A DNA stretch of 64,000 bases, taken from contig CM017563.1 of assembly GCA_007844125.1 (NCBI GenBank), positions 14,360,325 to 14,424,324 on the forward strand, written 5' to 3'. A program made the translations under genes and the position numbers. The notes below the pieces were generated by a model. The model was not told the DNA's origin. It saw nothing but the letters and a program-made list of their open reading frames with translations, and searched no databases. Below are positions 44,230 through 56,011 of the stretch, one piece after another. The stretch is from Sinonovacula constricta. Its lineage: Eukaryota > Mollusca > Bivalvia > Cardiida > Solecurtidae. The number at the start of each line of letters is the position of its first letter. The stretch's first letter is position 1.

Positions 44230-46778
44230 AGCTACTGAGATAAATAACACTTGACCTTGGACCATCTTTCTAACCTGTCATGGCCTGCCGGGCGATTATG
44301 GGTGATTACGACAGTTATGAGCTACCTCTGCTACTACATCGTTAGTTCAATGAAAGGTCAACGACCTTGAGATAAACCAAATGGTAAACTGTTACTGAAT
44401 CAGCATTTAATTTATCACAGTCTATTTTTAAACTTCCAAGTGTTATTTTTGTGTTTCTTAGTTTGGTTAATAAAATTTTAGAGAAAACAAATTTTGATAT
44501 ACTCAGTTTGGCTGGCAGCAATTAAGAATAGCTTTTGTTTTTCTTACTTTGTCTCAGAGATAATTAAGACGATATGATACAATAAATGTTCATTAGCAGT
44601 TTGGCTGGGGAAAGAAAAAATAAAATACATTTTTTATTTAGCATATTTAATTTCAACAATTATGGTTGCAAACATTTGCATAAGCAAGTTATTAAAAAAA
44701 AATTGACAGGGACTCTTTGTTATATGTACCAGACATTATGCGTTGTTTGTTGATGTTGTGCTTGGTGTAGCTCTGATAAATTTTATGAGATTGCAGGTGT
44801 ACCAGTAATAAAAGTATATTTTTCTGCTAAAATCTCTGCAATCTAAACTGAAGTTACAGCTCTTGTAAATACCCAAAGGATTATTATAAGCAATTTTCAG
44901 AATAATTATTCAGAACCTTTAAGTTTATATTTATTTGTTCAGTTTCCTGGGCCCCCGAAGACTTTGTTTGCTTGAGTTGTTACAATACTTGTTTAGGTAA
45001 AAACATGAGTCCTTGACTTTAAGTAAACTTTTATTAAACTGTGACATGTGTGAACCCACATTGAACTCATCAGAGTACTTAAGCCTGTTTCAGGACAGTG
45101 TGTTTTGGCGTGTTTTTGCAAGACCAGAACTGTTCTGCTCTATCTGTTCGTACTCTAGAAGTACACAAGAAAGATCACAAATATGGGACATCCAATGTGC
45201 CAGCAGATAGGGTGTGCTTAGAGCAAGAAGATGAATATGTTGAACACCAGACAATCTGCTATTTTGCTTTATTCTTTGTTGACTGCTACATCGTTTTGTT
45301 ATTGCAAGCTGCACTGTTTACCTCAGTATACTCCAGTCTTTTCTTTGAAAAAGATTTTGCCAAACAGCTGCAATTTTTTTTTATAGTTTATAGGGTTATT
45401 TTGAACTATAAACCTTTATTAATCAATTTACATTTCACATTTCATAAGATATACATCTTCAATAGAGAAAATCTTCAATAGATAAAATAAAATTATTTAT
45501 CTTAATTGTTTTGATGACACCATAGGCACTGACAGGAATATTTTTCTTGTGATTTTCCCTTCTTACATCCATGAGGTGATTTCATGAATTATCCAAGGTT
45601 CTCTTTAAACTGGCATGCTAACCTGCCATGTGATAGATGAATGGTCTACTGCCATTGGGAGATGTTGCCCAAGGGTCATACTAAGGTCACAAAAGGTCAA
45701 CAAAGTTCAAGGTCACTGTAAATTGAAAAGCATATTTGTTGACATTTAGTGAGCATACTATGATTTTGGTATGTTTCAGCTTGTAAAATAATGAGGGTTT
45801 TTGTTGTTGATAAGTTTTTATTTAGTGATGGTGATCAAAGAAATGCCATCAATAATGATGGTGTTGTTGCTTTTTCTGCGAATGATTGTGATGACAGATG
45901 ATGAAGATGGTTGTATCAATGACTCCAATGTGTCATCAAGTTTTGCAATGTCATTTGTTTATAATGCTTGTGATGGTGATGTTGATAGTTTAAATGTTGA
46001 TACGAAAGTTGCAGTCTCTGATGATTATAACATTTGAACTGCTGCTAATGATACTTTTGTCACCATGACCTTCACACTGCCAGTCGTGTCATTCAGGGTG
46101 ACCTTGTGCAAGGTATCTTATGTCATGGTAGCTATACTACTGCCATTTGAGACATATACTACCCCACTTTCAGTTAACTGCTCTTTTTATTTATTTTGCA
46201 GCATGTTTTATGGTTTTTACGTGGTAGCGTGTTGCCAAATGTGCAGTAGTTATATCTGTTTTATGGTCCATTGTTCGACAGTTATAAATTTGAAGTGTGC
46301 ACTTTTTGCATTTTAAAGCACTGTTTGGTTATTATTGTATGAATTTATTGTCATCTCCTCTTCTATATTTAAGTACACAGCTTAAATTTATTGTTGCACA
46401 CTCCATTTAGGTAATTACTTTTTCGGCAGTGCTGATAATAAATTTTGGTTAAAATGTAACTTGTTTCAATATATTTTGTTGTTTGATTTACGTTTATGTG
46501 AAAATTTCAGTAAATTTGCCTTTTTGAACTGAAATTCAAATTAGTGTGTATTTGTATGTGTTTATTGTTAGGTTATTATTGGGTCATATTACACAATCAG
46601 AAAATAGAGCATGTTATTGTATGAGAATAACAACTTGTTGATGGTTGTTACAGTTGAACTTCATCTGTATTTGCATTGATTGTATTTTAATATGCTTTTA
46701 TCGACAAAATCATCATAATATTCTTATATTTTATTTAGTTTTTTGTTGTTGTTTTTTTTATCAGAAAGTTGTGTAATA
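44230..46778. other. No confident gene
   Basis: A 127-codon frame (45098-45481) and a 78-codon frame (45801-46037) are present. The first follows a CTGTTTCAG acceptor-like site and contains EVHKKDHKYGTSNVPADRV, but turns hydrophobic and T-rich. Neither has convincing exon ends. Confidence 0.4.
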
Positions 46779-46779
46779 C

Positions 46780-47065
46780 TTAAAGGTGAATTCCAGTAGT
46801 TTGGACCAAAATTTCTTTTCTCAAATAACCAAATAAATTATTGTTAGATGAAAAGGTCCATTAAAATGCTGTTGATTCGTGTCCTAGCTCTGTGTGAACA
46901 GTCAGGCAAACACTGCCACTTGTCATTGTAATCAGGTATTTTCTATCTGAGCCACACTGCACAGTAAGCTATTTTTAAAGTAAGAAAACTAAGAAAACTA
47001 TGTGACCAGTTACTTTTAACATCACATTATTTTTCATGATTAATTTTGTCTAACAATTCAGTTAG
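46780..47065 (+). repeat. R300 repeat, copy 2
   Basis: TTAAAGGTGAATTCCAGTAG, GAAAAGGTCCATTAAAATGC, TCTGAGCCACACTGCACAG and AAGTAAGAAAACTAAG match copy 3 (54261) closely in order. Confidence 0.7.
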
Positions 47066-47631
47066 AGTTCAAAGTCGTATTTATTTAGACTAAATTATAC
47101 AAAAATTAAGCCCCAAATGCCCAGACCAATGGTTTGATATTGTTATTTGTATTTGATATAGGCAAACTGTCGGATACCATCTTTAAAGTTTGGGTGAATA
47201 CTTTGCTGTTTAAAGGTATACAGTGAGAGTGTAGTAGCCTGTACAGAAACTGGAGCATTTGTCTTGTTGATCTGTTATTGATCCTTACAAATGTCCTAAA
47301 CATCAGAAAGTAAATAGTCCCAGCTTTCAGCTTACATCTCTGCTGATCTGAGTATGTGCGCACTCTTATAGACCTTCTGGTGTCGAAGGTACTAACCAGG
47401 TCAATGTCAGGACATTTTGTACATCAATGAAACAATTGAAACAACCAATTGAAGCAACAATTGCTATTACTCTATATATATGACAATGATGTTTTTTTAA
47501 CTAAGTTGCTCTTTTTTTTTTACTTGTCTTTGAACTTTTGTATTATACAGAAATTAAGAATGCATTTCAAGAACAGCAGGTAAATTATTTCAGCTTGCTA
47601 GCTTTGAAGTTTTATTTTCACCTTTTTTTAA

Positions 47632-47712
47632 CCCTTTACTTACTGGAAACATTATTTGAATGTCATGTGTTTTATTTTAATGGTCTAAATGGTGTTTCCA
47701 GCAAGTAAAGGG
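47632..47712. mobile_element. piggyBac-like MITE, intact 81-bp copy
   Basis: TTAA (47628-47631) precedes CCCTTTACTTACTGGAAACA, and the right end mirrors it before TTAA (47713-47716). Arms of about 20 bp differ by one base. TTAA duplications with CCCTTT-type ends are a piggyBac trait. Confidence 0.75.
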
Positions 47713-47854
47713 TTAACTAAAAGTTAAGCGAATGCCTGCTTTATTAGCTAAAGGAGACATGAAAAAGGGCAATACTTGAGCTTTCTTTGTTTATTTTTAA
47801 ATCCAGGGCATTTTGGACAGTTATACAATGTATTAACTTGAAGTCATATTACAG

Positions 47855-48041
47855 CTTTATCAGGATAGGGTTAATTTTGGAATGAAGGTTAAGAGAAATG
47901 AGTACAAAGTCAACGACTCAGCCCCTGTTGATATGGTCCAGATATTGGAAATGGCAAAGCAAACGAAACAAGCTTATGTGTCAATAAATGGCCATGTTAT
48001 GGAAGTATTCATGCAAACAGGATATACTGTAAACAGGGCAG
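47855..48041 (+). CDS. Candidate internal coding exon, product unknown
   Basis: The acceptor-like CATATTACAG ends at 47854 and the donor-like GCAG|GTAAAC follows 48041. Between them is an uninterrupted 62-codon frame that does not look like simple sequence: it begins LYQDRVNFGMKVKRNEYK and includes VDMVQILEMAKQTKQAYVSI and MQTGYTVNRAG. If the donor is ignored the frame runs to TAA at 48071-48073. I recognise no domain. It lies 140 bp downstream of a MITE and about 4.4 kb upstream of the large exon, which appears to have its own start, so it would belong to a different transcript or an alternative 5' part. It could also be a chance frame. Confidence 0.35.
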
Positions 48042-48429
48042 GTAAACATGTCTTTGGACGTTCAGAGACATAATGGTACCTCTCCATATGTGTGAACTTT
48101 TTCTGGGGCCAAAATGGGAGATTTATAATTTTCATATAGACAAAGAATGAAGTTATCGGTTTCCAAAAAAGGAGATTTCTGAAAATGTGTAAAACACTCT
48201 TCATTTTGAAATAATTTTGAACCTTAAAAGTGGGAGTCTCCATTCAAAAGTGGGAAAGTTCACATGTGTGCCTCTCATTCTAATTTTATATTTATTAATG
48301 CCAATTAAAACCCAATAAGGTGTGTGTTTATATCTGTAAAATGTGACAAATAAGCATTTAGTTTAGTTAAGATTTTAAGAAATCAGTTGTTTATTTCTAC
48401 ACAAAATCAGTTTTATGATCTTGTCAGAA

Positions 48430-48560
48430 GGGGGCACCTGTGGCCAAGCCAACTTGTATATTTGTATTTCAGTCAGGGCAAGAGTTGGTGGTTCTGCCAA
48501 GACATTTGTCTGTGGTCTCTGGTCCTTGGCGGAAGAAAAGTAAAGCTAGTCATTTGAAAC
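48430..48560 (+). mobile_element. SINE-B, deleted copy
   Basis: GGGGGCACCTGTGGCCAAGC at the head and GGTGGTTCTGCCAAGACATT, TGTCTGTGGTCTCTGG toward the 3' end. Much of the centre is missing. Confidence 0.5.
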
Positions 48561-48622
48561 AACCTTGTTATTTGCTCATCCCTATATGCAAAGGTTACAA
48601 AATATACTAAGTGACACACACC

Positions 48623-48942
48623 GGACCTGGTAGCGCAATCGGTAGAGCGTCGGCTCCAGGTACGGGAGGCCCCGGGTTCGCTCCCGTGCCGTGACATACC
48701 AAAGTCGTTAAAAATGGTAGTGGTATAGCTCCCTTGCTAATATCCAAGCAAATATAAGGGTAGTTCCACAACTGGTTGGCCCGGTGTCAGGATAATGTGA
48801 CTGGGTGTGGTATCATGCCAGGTGTTCACGGCATGCTATACACAGTGAAGGCAGCACTATATCTGCTTCAAGTGGACACGTCTCCAGATAACCGAAATAC
48901 TGTTGGTGGGACGATAAACCCAATAAACAAAACAATAAACAA
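48623..48942 (+). mobile_element. SINE-A, full length with target-site duplication
   Basis: It has GGACCTGGTAGCGCAATCGG (A box) and GGGTTCGCTCCCGTG (B box), full body and tail. ACTAAGTGACACA (48606-48618) and ACTTAGTGACACA (48943-48955) flank it: 13 bp with one difference. Confidence 0.92.
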
Positions 48943-48949
48943 ACTTAGT

Positions 48950-49022
48950 GACACAGCATAGCAAATAGTGTAGTTCCTGATCAGACAGCTCCTAATTAGT
49001 TGATATGGTTTGTCAAAGCCTG
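48950..49022. repeat. PAL copy, left half preserved
   Basis: CATAGCAAATAGTGTAGTTC, CTGATCAGACAGCTCCTAAT; the right arm is reduced to GGTTTGTCAAAG. It overlaps the SINE-A target duplication, so the SINE landed at the PAL edge. Confidence 0.65.
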
Positions 49023-49687
49023 ATCAATTTGTGGTTAGCTGTTTCAGAGAAGAGCTTGCTGCATGAAGGTTTGGCCCAATAAATGGACTGGAGGGTTAAA
49101 CAAAGTGACCAGCAATGAGCTATGATAGTATGGCGGGTCTGGAAGTGCAGAAAGGTCACAGGCTGTTTCAAGGTTTACCTGTTGGTTTTGAAATGCCTTA
49201 AAACATCTGAATAATTTTCTATCCACATTTAAGCTAGTCTTTGATACTTGTAAAATTTGTTCATTGTCTTTGACCCATCTCAATGATACTTTTTATGTAA
49301 GTTGTAAAATAAATCAGATTGCATATTTGCATATTCACCAATGATGATTGCATATTTGACAATGACGGGTCAATGTATGATGTTTTTTCTGGCCTTGATT
49401 GGGAAATTGGTAGTTTTGTAGTTTTTATGTAACTTCTGTACAAACAGTTAATGATGACTCACTGTTTGTTTATAACTGTACCATGACTATTCCCCAGGTC
49501 CTATAGAAGTACTTCATACAGTACAGTCCGGGTATAAGGTGGATTGAACTGGAAAGCTGATGGTATAAGGAATTAACATAAGCAGAGGTTAGTAAACAAC
49601 TCTGACATGGGTTATATTTAGCAGAGAGAGTGGGGGTGGAGGTAGTGAACTAGGCTGTTCACGTGTCAAAGATCTAGGCAGAGTTCG

Positions 49688-49802
49688 GCATTCTGTTGTG
49701 ATAAAAAAAGGCATTATGTTGTGATTAAAATATGGCATTTTGTTGTGATGAATATTGGCATTGTGTTGTGATGAATATTGGCATTGTGTTGTGATGAATA
49801 TC
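49688..49802 (+). repeat. About 28-bp tandem repeat, four to five units
   Basis: TTGGCATTGTGTTGTGATGA plus ATA recurs; earlier units vary (ATGGCATTTTGTTGTGATG). Confidence 0.8.
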
Positions 49803-49886
49803 TGTTTTAAGGAATATATGGCAAAGTTTGACTTTGGAAGTAAATAAGTTTCTCTGCAGAATAAGTGCTTTTTTTTTTATTTTAAG

Positions 49887-50037
49887 AAACTACAAAGTTG
49901 TTCGGACTGTTGAAGGAAAAATATGTGAAGTGGATGGGGTTTTGAGATTTTACAGAGAAATGAGTGAGATTGTGGAGACTGATGTAGACACAATTGGACT
50001 CGAAGTGTTTTATGAATTTTGTCATTTCTGTTTCTAG
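49887..50037 (+). CDS. Candidate exon (weak), product unknown
   Basis: A long T tract followed by TATTTTAAG ends at 49886, resembling a strong splice acceptor. It is followed by about 49 codons with mixed composition (NYKVVRTVEGKICEVDG, then LRFYREMSEIVETDVDTIGL) up to TAG at 50035. No donor is obvious, so it would have to be a terminal exon, and no nearby poly(A) signal stands out. I recognise no family. A chance open frame is a real alternative. Confidence 0.22.
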
Positions 50038-50039
50038 AG

Positions 50040-52487
50040 TCTAAGGGACACTTGCAAACTAGATGTAAACGTTAATTCATTTTAGGTGGGAAATCACACT
50101 TTCCTACATCAAAAATGTGATGCCAGCTTTCAAACTCATAAATTATACAAAACTGTTGTGTTTTTTTGAAAAAAGCATTTTGTCAAATAAATAAAAGGTA
50201 TGGTATATCTCCAAACTCCCTGAGTTAAATTGTGGTTAATATTAAAGTCGTGAGTTGACTTAATTACCAACCTAAAGGTTTTAATTGGTAACCTGTGTCT
50301 GAGGATAGTTTGGCTGACAAGAGGGCAATAACTTTGGATGAGTGATGAAGGAACAAAGCTGTACCAGGGGTCTTTAATTAGAATTAACCTCGTGTCAAAT
50401 AGAAACATGCTTAAAAGGTCCCGGTTGTAGTAAGGTTAATGATCTTGCGTTCATTTTGAGACAAGATTTCTACAACCATTCATCCATTCAGCCATCTGTG
50501 TAGAGGGTTTCAGGATTTGCATGGTTTATGAGGAATGAAAAAAAAAAAAGCAAGAAAGTGTAAGGACTTCCAGTGTGGTCTTCAGTGTGATCACCCACTA
50601 GCGTTGAATACTGGGCAGGAAAACCTGATGAGAATGAAATTTCATCTGTCAAAATTGCATAAAATTTTGCTAAATACTGTTGAAATTGAATGTCTACAAA
50701 GACTGCGTTAAAGGAAAACATGCTGTTTGTGTGAGAAAATAAACAGATGAAAATTGCACCAAATGAAAGACATACGTGTGATTAGTTATGATTTGGGAAA
50801 TATTTCTTGAACCATTCTAGTCATCAAGCTGGGAGTTTTCAGGGTCAGAATAATAAACAGCTGTCACCAAGAGGGACTCACTGAAGGGTCAAGGTAGCTT
50901 AAGGCTTGCCAAGGCTGACAGTCATGAACTCAGTGTATGGCTAAAATTTGCTTTCACATGCTGTAGATAAGGCTTTGTTTTCACAGTCCACTGTACTACT
51001 ACATATAGTTGGTTAAAATTGGTTTGTTGTGAAAGAAGAGAAGCTCGCAGTTTGATTTGGATGTTTTATGAAGAGAAGGTGTTTTGATGTTTTAAAGAAT
51101 TTGATTAGCAGTTTTATTAAAGAAAATTTTATAATGGAGGGATCTTTTGAACTATGTTGGCTTTTGATGTGAAATGAAAGATGTTTAGTGGGAAAATAAA
51201 CCCAACAGAAATTGTATTGTAAAAATATTTAAGTAAGTTTTTTTTGTAACAAATATTTCTGATGTGAAATATGAGTTCACAGTTTATTGCGGATGTTTAA
51301 CGGACATGTGATGGACGAAAAAGGCACAACAAAAAGCAACATCAACCAAAAGAGAATGCAAAGCTGTGTCAGTATTGCTGACTGGTGCTTTTATTTCATT
51401 TTTCAACTTTTGTTACTTCTGCTTATAATGATACATCTGACATGAGGTGAACAGGAGCTTGTTGATAAACAGACACAAACTAAAAATAAAATTGTAATCA
51501 GTCTTAATGAGGGCATATAAACCCTAAAAGATTTTTTTTTGTTCTGACTTGCTTTCATTTTTTTTTTTTTTGGCTCCATTGAAGGTTAATGGGTAATGTG
51601 ACATTTTGCTACCAGGGGATTCAATGCAAATGTAGCGTACATTTGCTGTGATTGCACTGACGTAACCTTCAAGCATTGGTGAATGTACAACGGATGTGTA
51701 AAGATTTTACAGCTCTACCAAAGGATTTGTGAACACATCAGTTCATTTACTGGCGGGAAATATTTTGCATGCAATTACTGCATAATGTTTTGGAGTATGG
51801 TTGTGTTTACACACAAAAACAAGTGGATTAAAACAACTCTAGGTCATACTGCACATTGATCATAAACATGTTAAATTCATGAATAATATTGTATTATGAT
51901 AGCAACTATATGCATCATTGATTTTGTTATGATAGATTGTCAGATGAACTGTTTTCAGATTGTTAATTGCTCGGTATAATTGCATGCCAATGCAATTAGA
52001 ATGAGATTGGTTATACGGCATTCCAACTTTTACCTCAGTGCAAAAAGAAAATCCATCTTCAGTTTTAGTGAACCAAAATTGTCTTATCACCTGATTCAGG
52101 TCATTGGTTGATCAGAGGACTTTGTTTCTCTGATGGACAAAGGTGTTTGAAATATCTGCAAAAGAAGAAAGCAAGCACAACTTGTTCATTAAATGTTGTT
52201 AAACAGTCTCTTATTTTGTTATTAGACAATGTGTTCTCATGTATGTGATAGGGAGATTTTGAACTGGATCTTTGATTAAATGAGAGAAAAAAATACTGTG
52301 CGGTGATTGGAACAAGTAACAGAAAAGTGAACAAAGTCAAATGGAGTTATAGTTATATGACTGCTAAGTTTAGAATAAGTGTTGAAAAGATGCAACTGAA
52401 CAGTTGTGAATTTACATATTAATGTTGTGTTCAGGACCTTGTCCAGTTAATTTTAAATGCATGCTAACAAATGATTAAATTTTTTAG
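50040..52487. other. Probable intron or upstream region of the large exon; no gene seen
   Basis: 2.4 kb almost free of recognisable SINEs, PAL copies and arrays, unlike most of the window. If the acceptor at 52487 is used, part of it is 5'UTR intron; a transcription start could also lie here. No promoter motif stands out. Confidence 0.45.
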
Positions 52488-54232
52488 CAATAGACTACGT
52501 TGAATTATTCTTAGACTAACCTAGTTGTGATTATCTTGATTATTGTACAAAACTTTAATTCGAAGATGCTGCTGCCCGTGGATTCCAGTGTTACAGTGGA
52601 CTCTTACATTTCAGTTACAGAAGTTGACAATCAGATTGAAAGCCCAGTTACAAAACCAGGCAACATGGCAATGAAAAATTGTAACATGGCAACAGAAAAT
52701 AGTTATATTTCAACAGGAAATGAATACATGTTAACAGAAAATTGTAACCTAGCAACAGAAAATGGCAACATAACAACAGCAAATGGTCATGTAGCAACAG
52801 AAAATGGTTATATGGCAACAGGAAATGGTTACATGTTAACAGAAAATTGTAACCTAGCAACAGAAAATGGCAACATAATAGCAGCAAATGGTCATGTAGC
52901 AATAGAAAATGGTTATATGGCAACAGAAAATGGTAACCTATCAACAGAAATTGGTTGCATAGCAACAAGTGGTTATATGTCAACAGAACATGGTAATCTT
53001 ACAAAAGCAAATGGCTGCATAGCAATGGAAAATGGTAACATGGCAATGGACTGTGGAAACCAAGCAACAGACAATGGTTACAAGATACTTGAAAATGATA
53101 ATCTTGCTACAGAAAACAGTAATCTATCAATAAACAACGGTAACCTTGTTGCTGAAAATGGTGATCTTGTTATGAACAGTGGTAACCTTGCCATGGACTT
53201 CAGTCATAAGCTGCTGCAGCCAGAAGGAGACTCTATTCCGGATAGGTCTCATTGTGTCATGAACGACAATGTTTCTGCAGATGTTGATACTCCCATGTGT
53301 GGAAAGTCTAATTCAGATATAAGGACAGCCAGCCTGGATCAGCAAAATGGAAATTTCCAAGTTCATTGTGAGGATGTCTTGCCTAAAGACACAGTATATG
53401 ATGAGTCCGTAACATTGGATCAAGACAATCTAAATGTCAGTAGCAACGGCCAAGGTCATCCGAGCATGCACACTACTGATGCCAAGCATTGTGAACTGGA
53501 AACAGATCTTTCTGTCAAGGAGCCAGATATGGACAATGCATTTGCTAATCCTAACTGTGATAATAAAATGTGTCCAGAAACTTTTAGACTCTGTAGAAAT
53601 GATCCAAAATTAACAGATGTTCTTGATATTGGTGTTGAAGGCAAAAACTCCAAAGTCTGTGATAAAAAGCATTCCAAAATTTTGGAACTAAGCACCAATG
53701 GTTCTAATGAAGTCTTGCATGTAGCTGTCAGAGTCACTGAAAGCAGCCTCTGTCAGGACGATGATGATCATGTAGATGCTGAAATATGCCTGTTTGTTGG
53801 TAGGCAATTGTCTTACTTGGGAAAAAGGCAGGGCAAAGGTTCGGCAAAAAAGCATGAAATACGTAGGACGGCAACTTTTTTTGGAAATAATTTGAATGGT
53901 GGAATTTCTGACAAGCAGAAATTTAATGCAGAGGCTGATGTTGGAAAAGTTGATCATCAGGGTTGTTTGAATGGTAAAAAGTCATCAGATACTTCTTGTA
54001 GTAAGCTGACTCAACCAGGTTTTCTAAAATTGGATCATGAAGATGCTCCCAGTGTATCTTTAATGAATCACTCCTCTACCAGTCCTTTCAAAAGACCCAC
54101 AAAGAAAGAAATGACAACTACAACAGCATGTGTATCCACAACAACAGCCAAAACAACAGCAACCACAGATCGTAACAAAAACATGCTGAATAATTTGTCG
54201 ACAGTTTTGAAAGATTGCAAAGGAAGCATCTT
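52488..54232 (+). CDS. Large coding exon of an unrecognised protein with 26 Asn-rich heptapeptide repeats
   Basis: I do not recognise this gene. The first ATG of the open frame is at 52566 (purine at -3), and an in-frame TAG at 52512 supports it as the start. A branch-like CTAAC and the acceptor TTTTTTAG end at 52487, so the exon probably begins at 52488 with 5'UTR. The frame appears to stop at TAA 54234-54236, but that TAA lies inside the consensus donor GTAAGT (54233-54238). The exon therefore most likely ends at 54232 after 555 full codons plus two bases. Residues 33-213 are 26 units of seven residues (one of six), consensus [N/Y/H]-[L/M/I]-A-T-E-N-G. Residues 214-555 are non-repetitive, with an acidic run D398-D401, a basic stretch ending R433-R434-T435 and a Thr-rich tail (517-534). 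There is no signal peptide or membrane segment. A nuclear or scaffold role is only a guess. Downstream exons were not identified in the window. Confidence 0.75.
52662..53204 (+). repeat. In-frame 21-bp minisatellite encoding heptapeptide repeats
   Basis: Twenty-six tandem 21-bp units sit inside the coding exon and keep its frame; one unit lacks a codon. A 105-bp block of five units (starting with the peptide YMLTENCNLATENG) occurs twice in succession, showing secondary duplication. Units diverge toward the 3' end, where A-T-E-N-G decays to forms such as LVMNSG. The minus-strand open frame here is a by-product of the repeat. Confidence 0.85.
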
Positions 54233-54260
54233 GTAAGTAACATGATTTTGACATTCCTGT

Positions 54261-54625
54261 TTTAAAGGTGGCTTCTGACAGTTTGAACCATTTTTTTCTC
54301 GAAAACCCAAATAAGTCGATGTTATCTGAAAAGGTCCTGCAAAAATGCTGTTCATTTATGCCCTATATCTGTATGAACAATGAAGTACCGTATAAATCCT
54401 CACTTGTCATTGCAAACAGGTTTGTCCTGCCTGAGCCACGCTGCAGAGTTAGCTTTTTTAAACTAAGAAAACCACAAAACAACTTACTTTTAAGATTACA
54501 TTATATCATCACCAGGTAATTCACTCTTACGTCTATAGCTATTTTCAGAAGGACTCCCCATCGTGTTTATTTATAGATTTAGAAAGAAGGAACATTAAGA
54601 GCATTTTATTTCATGTTTTGTACTG
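54261..54625 (+). repeat. R300 repeat, copy 3, in the first intron after the large exon
   Basis: TTTAAAGGTGGCTTCTGACAG, GAAAAGGTCCTGCAAAAATG, CTGAGCCACGCTGCAGAG and TTATTTATAGATTTAGAAAG. It starts only 28 bp after the splice donor at 54233. Confidence 0.7.
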
Positions 54626-54729
54626 TCTAACAGTTCGGGTAGTTTTCAAAATCATCATTGCTTAGAATAATTCATAAGTTTATGCAGAAATTATACCTGT
54701 ATTCCCGTTAACCCTGGGGAAATAATGTT

Positions 54730-55022
54730 ACTTGCATGCTATCGGTAGAGCGTTGGCTCCAGGTACGGGAGCCCACAGGTTTTGATCCCGGGCTGCGACA
54801 TACCAACTTCATTCAAAATGCTAACACTCAAGCAAATATAAGGATAGTTCCATGACTAGATGGCCCAGTGTCAGAATAATATGACTGAGCGTGGTATAAT
54901 GGCAGGTGTTCACGGCATGCTATAAATAGCTGTGAATGCAGCACAATATCTGCTTCAAGTGAATACCATCTCCAGATAACTGAAATACTGTTGGAGGGAC
55001 AGTAAACCTAATAAACAATAAA
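54730..55022 (+). mobile_element. SINE-A, head truncated
   Basis: It starts at CTATCGGTAGAGCGTTGG, has B-box-like GGTTTTGATCCCGG, a short body deletion after CATACC, and a tail CTAATAAACAATAAAC. Confidence 0.85.
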
Positions 55023-55544
55023 CAGATTTGTCTGGCTCCCTTCACCAAAAGCTAGATGTTGTCACATGACTGTAACTGGGTTGTTGTGTTGTGTATGAAA
55101 AGAAAGTAAAAAAAAAAAGAAATAAAAGAACAGCAACAACAAAACAATAAATATCACCATTATATAAAAGATAACTTACAGTCATCTTGAACTCCTAACC
55201 CAAATGTGTCATTAAATTTAGTTGGATTACCTTTAATTTTGTTGTTGTAATCATGTGCTGTGTAACAATACAAACAATCTCTTTTGTCTTTTATGTGTTT
55301 TTGCATCATCCTGGTGATCATAATCCAGCAATGACCTATAAGCCCAGGTGATCAATCCATATTTTTGTCTCTGTTATGACATATAATTCTTTGTTAATTG
55401 TTGAGTGGGTCAACAAGTCAAAAGGTCAACAAAATGTAGAATAGCCTTGTTGTTGGACAATGTTGGCTTGTAAAGGATTAGTAGGTGCTTTGTTTTGGGA
55501 TTTAGTGTTACTGGTTACTAAGTTGTTTATTCTTTGTAAGTTTT

Positions 55545-55632
55545 TAACCCTTAAAGTGCTGGAAACACCATTTGGCTGGGGGATGTATTATGTTAGTGGT
55601 GAAATCCTGTTTCCATCAATTAAAGGGTGAAA
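55545..55632. mobile_element. piggyBac-like MITE copy
   Basis: TTTTTAACCCTTAAAGTGCT, GGAAACACCATTTGG on the left; CCTGTTTCCATCAATTAAAG and GGTGAA on the right. Confidence 0.65.
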
Positions 55633-55692
55633 TGAACCCTTAACCATTTTCTCTGCTATATTTTTTTATAGTCATAATACTCATTGTTTACC

Positions 55693-56005
55693 AGACCTGG
55701 TTGCGCAATCCGTAGAGAGTTGGCTCCAGGTATGGGAGGCCATAGGTTCAAACCCGGGCCGCAACATACCAAAGTAGTTAAAAATGGTAGTGGTATAGCG
55801 CCCTTGCTAAAGCTCAAGGAAATATAAAGGTGGTTCCACAACTGGTTTGCCTGGTGTTAGGATAATATGACTGGGTGTGGCGTTACGCCAAGTGTTCATG
55901 GCATGCTATATACAGTGAAGGCAGCACTATATCTGCCTCAAGTGGCCACCATCTCCAGATAACTGAAATACTATTGGTTGGACAATAAATCCAATAAACA
56001 AACAC
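55693..56005 (+). mobile_element. SINE-A, full length
   Basis: AGACCTGGTTGCGCAATCCG, B box GGTTCAAACCCGG, CATACCAAAGTAGTTAAAAA, and tail ATAAATCCAATAAACAAAC. No clear target duplication was found. Confidence 0.9.
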
Positions 56006-56011
56006 CTATGT

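Noticed and set aside
45098..45481. A 127-codon plus-strand frame
   Set aside because: The second half is T-rich and hydrophobic without domain or splice support; only the first 50 codons look at all protein-like.
52527..52565. Upstream extension of the large frame to a GTG
   Set aside because: GTG is not a usual eukaryotic start; the ATG at 52566 has an acceptable context and an in-frame stop lies upstream at 52512.
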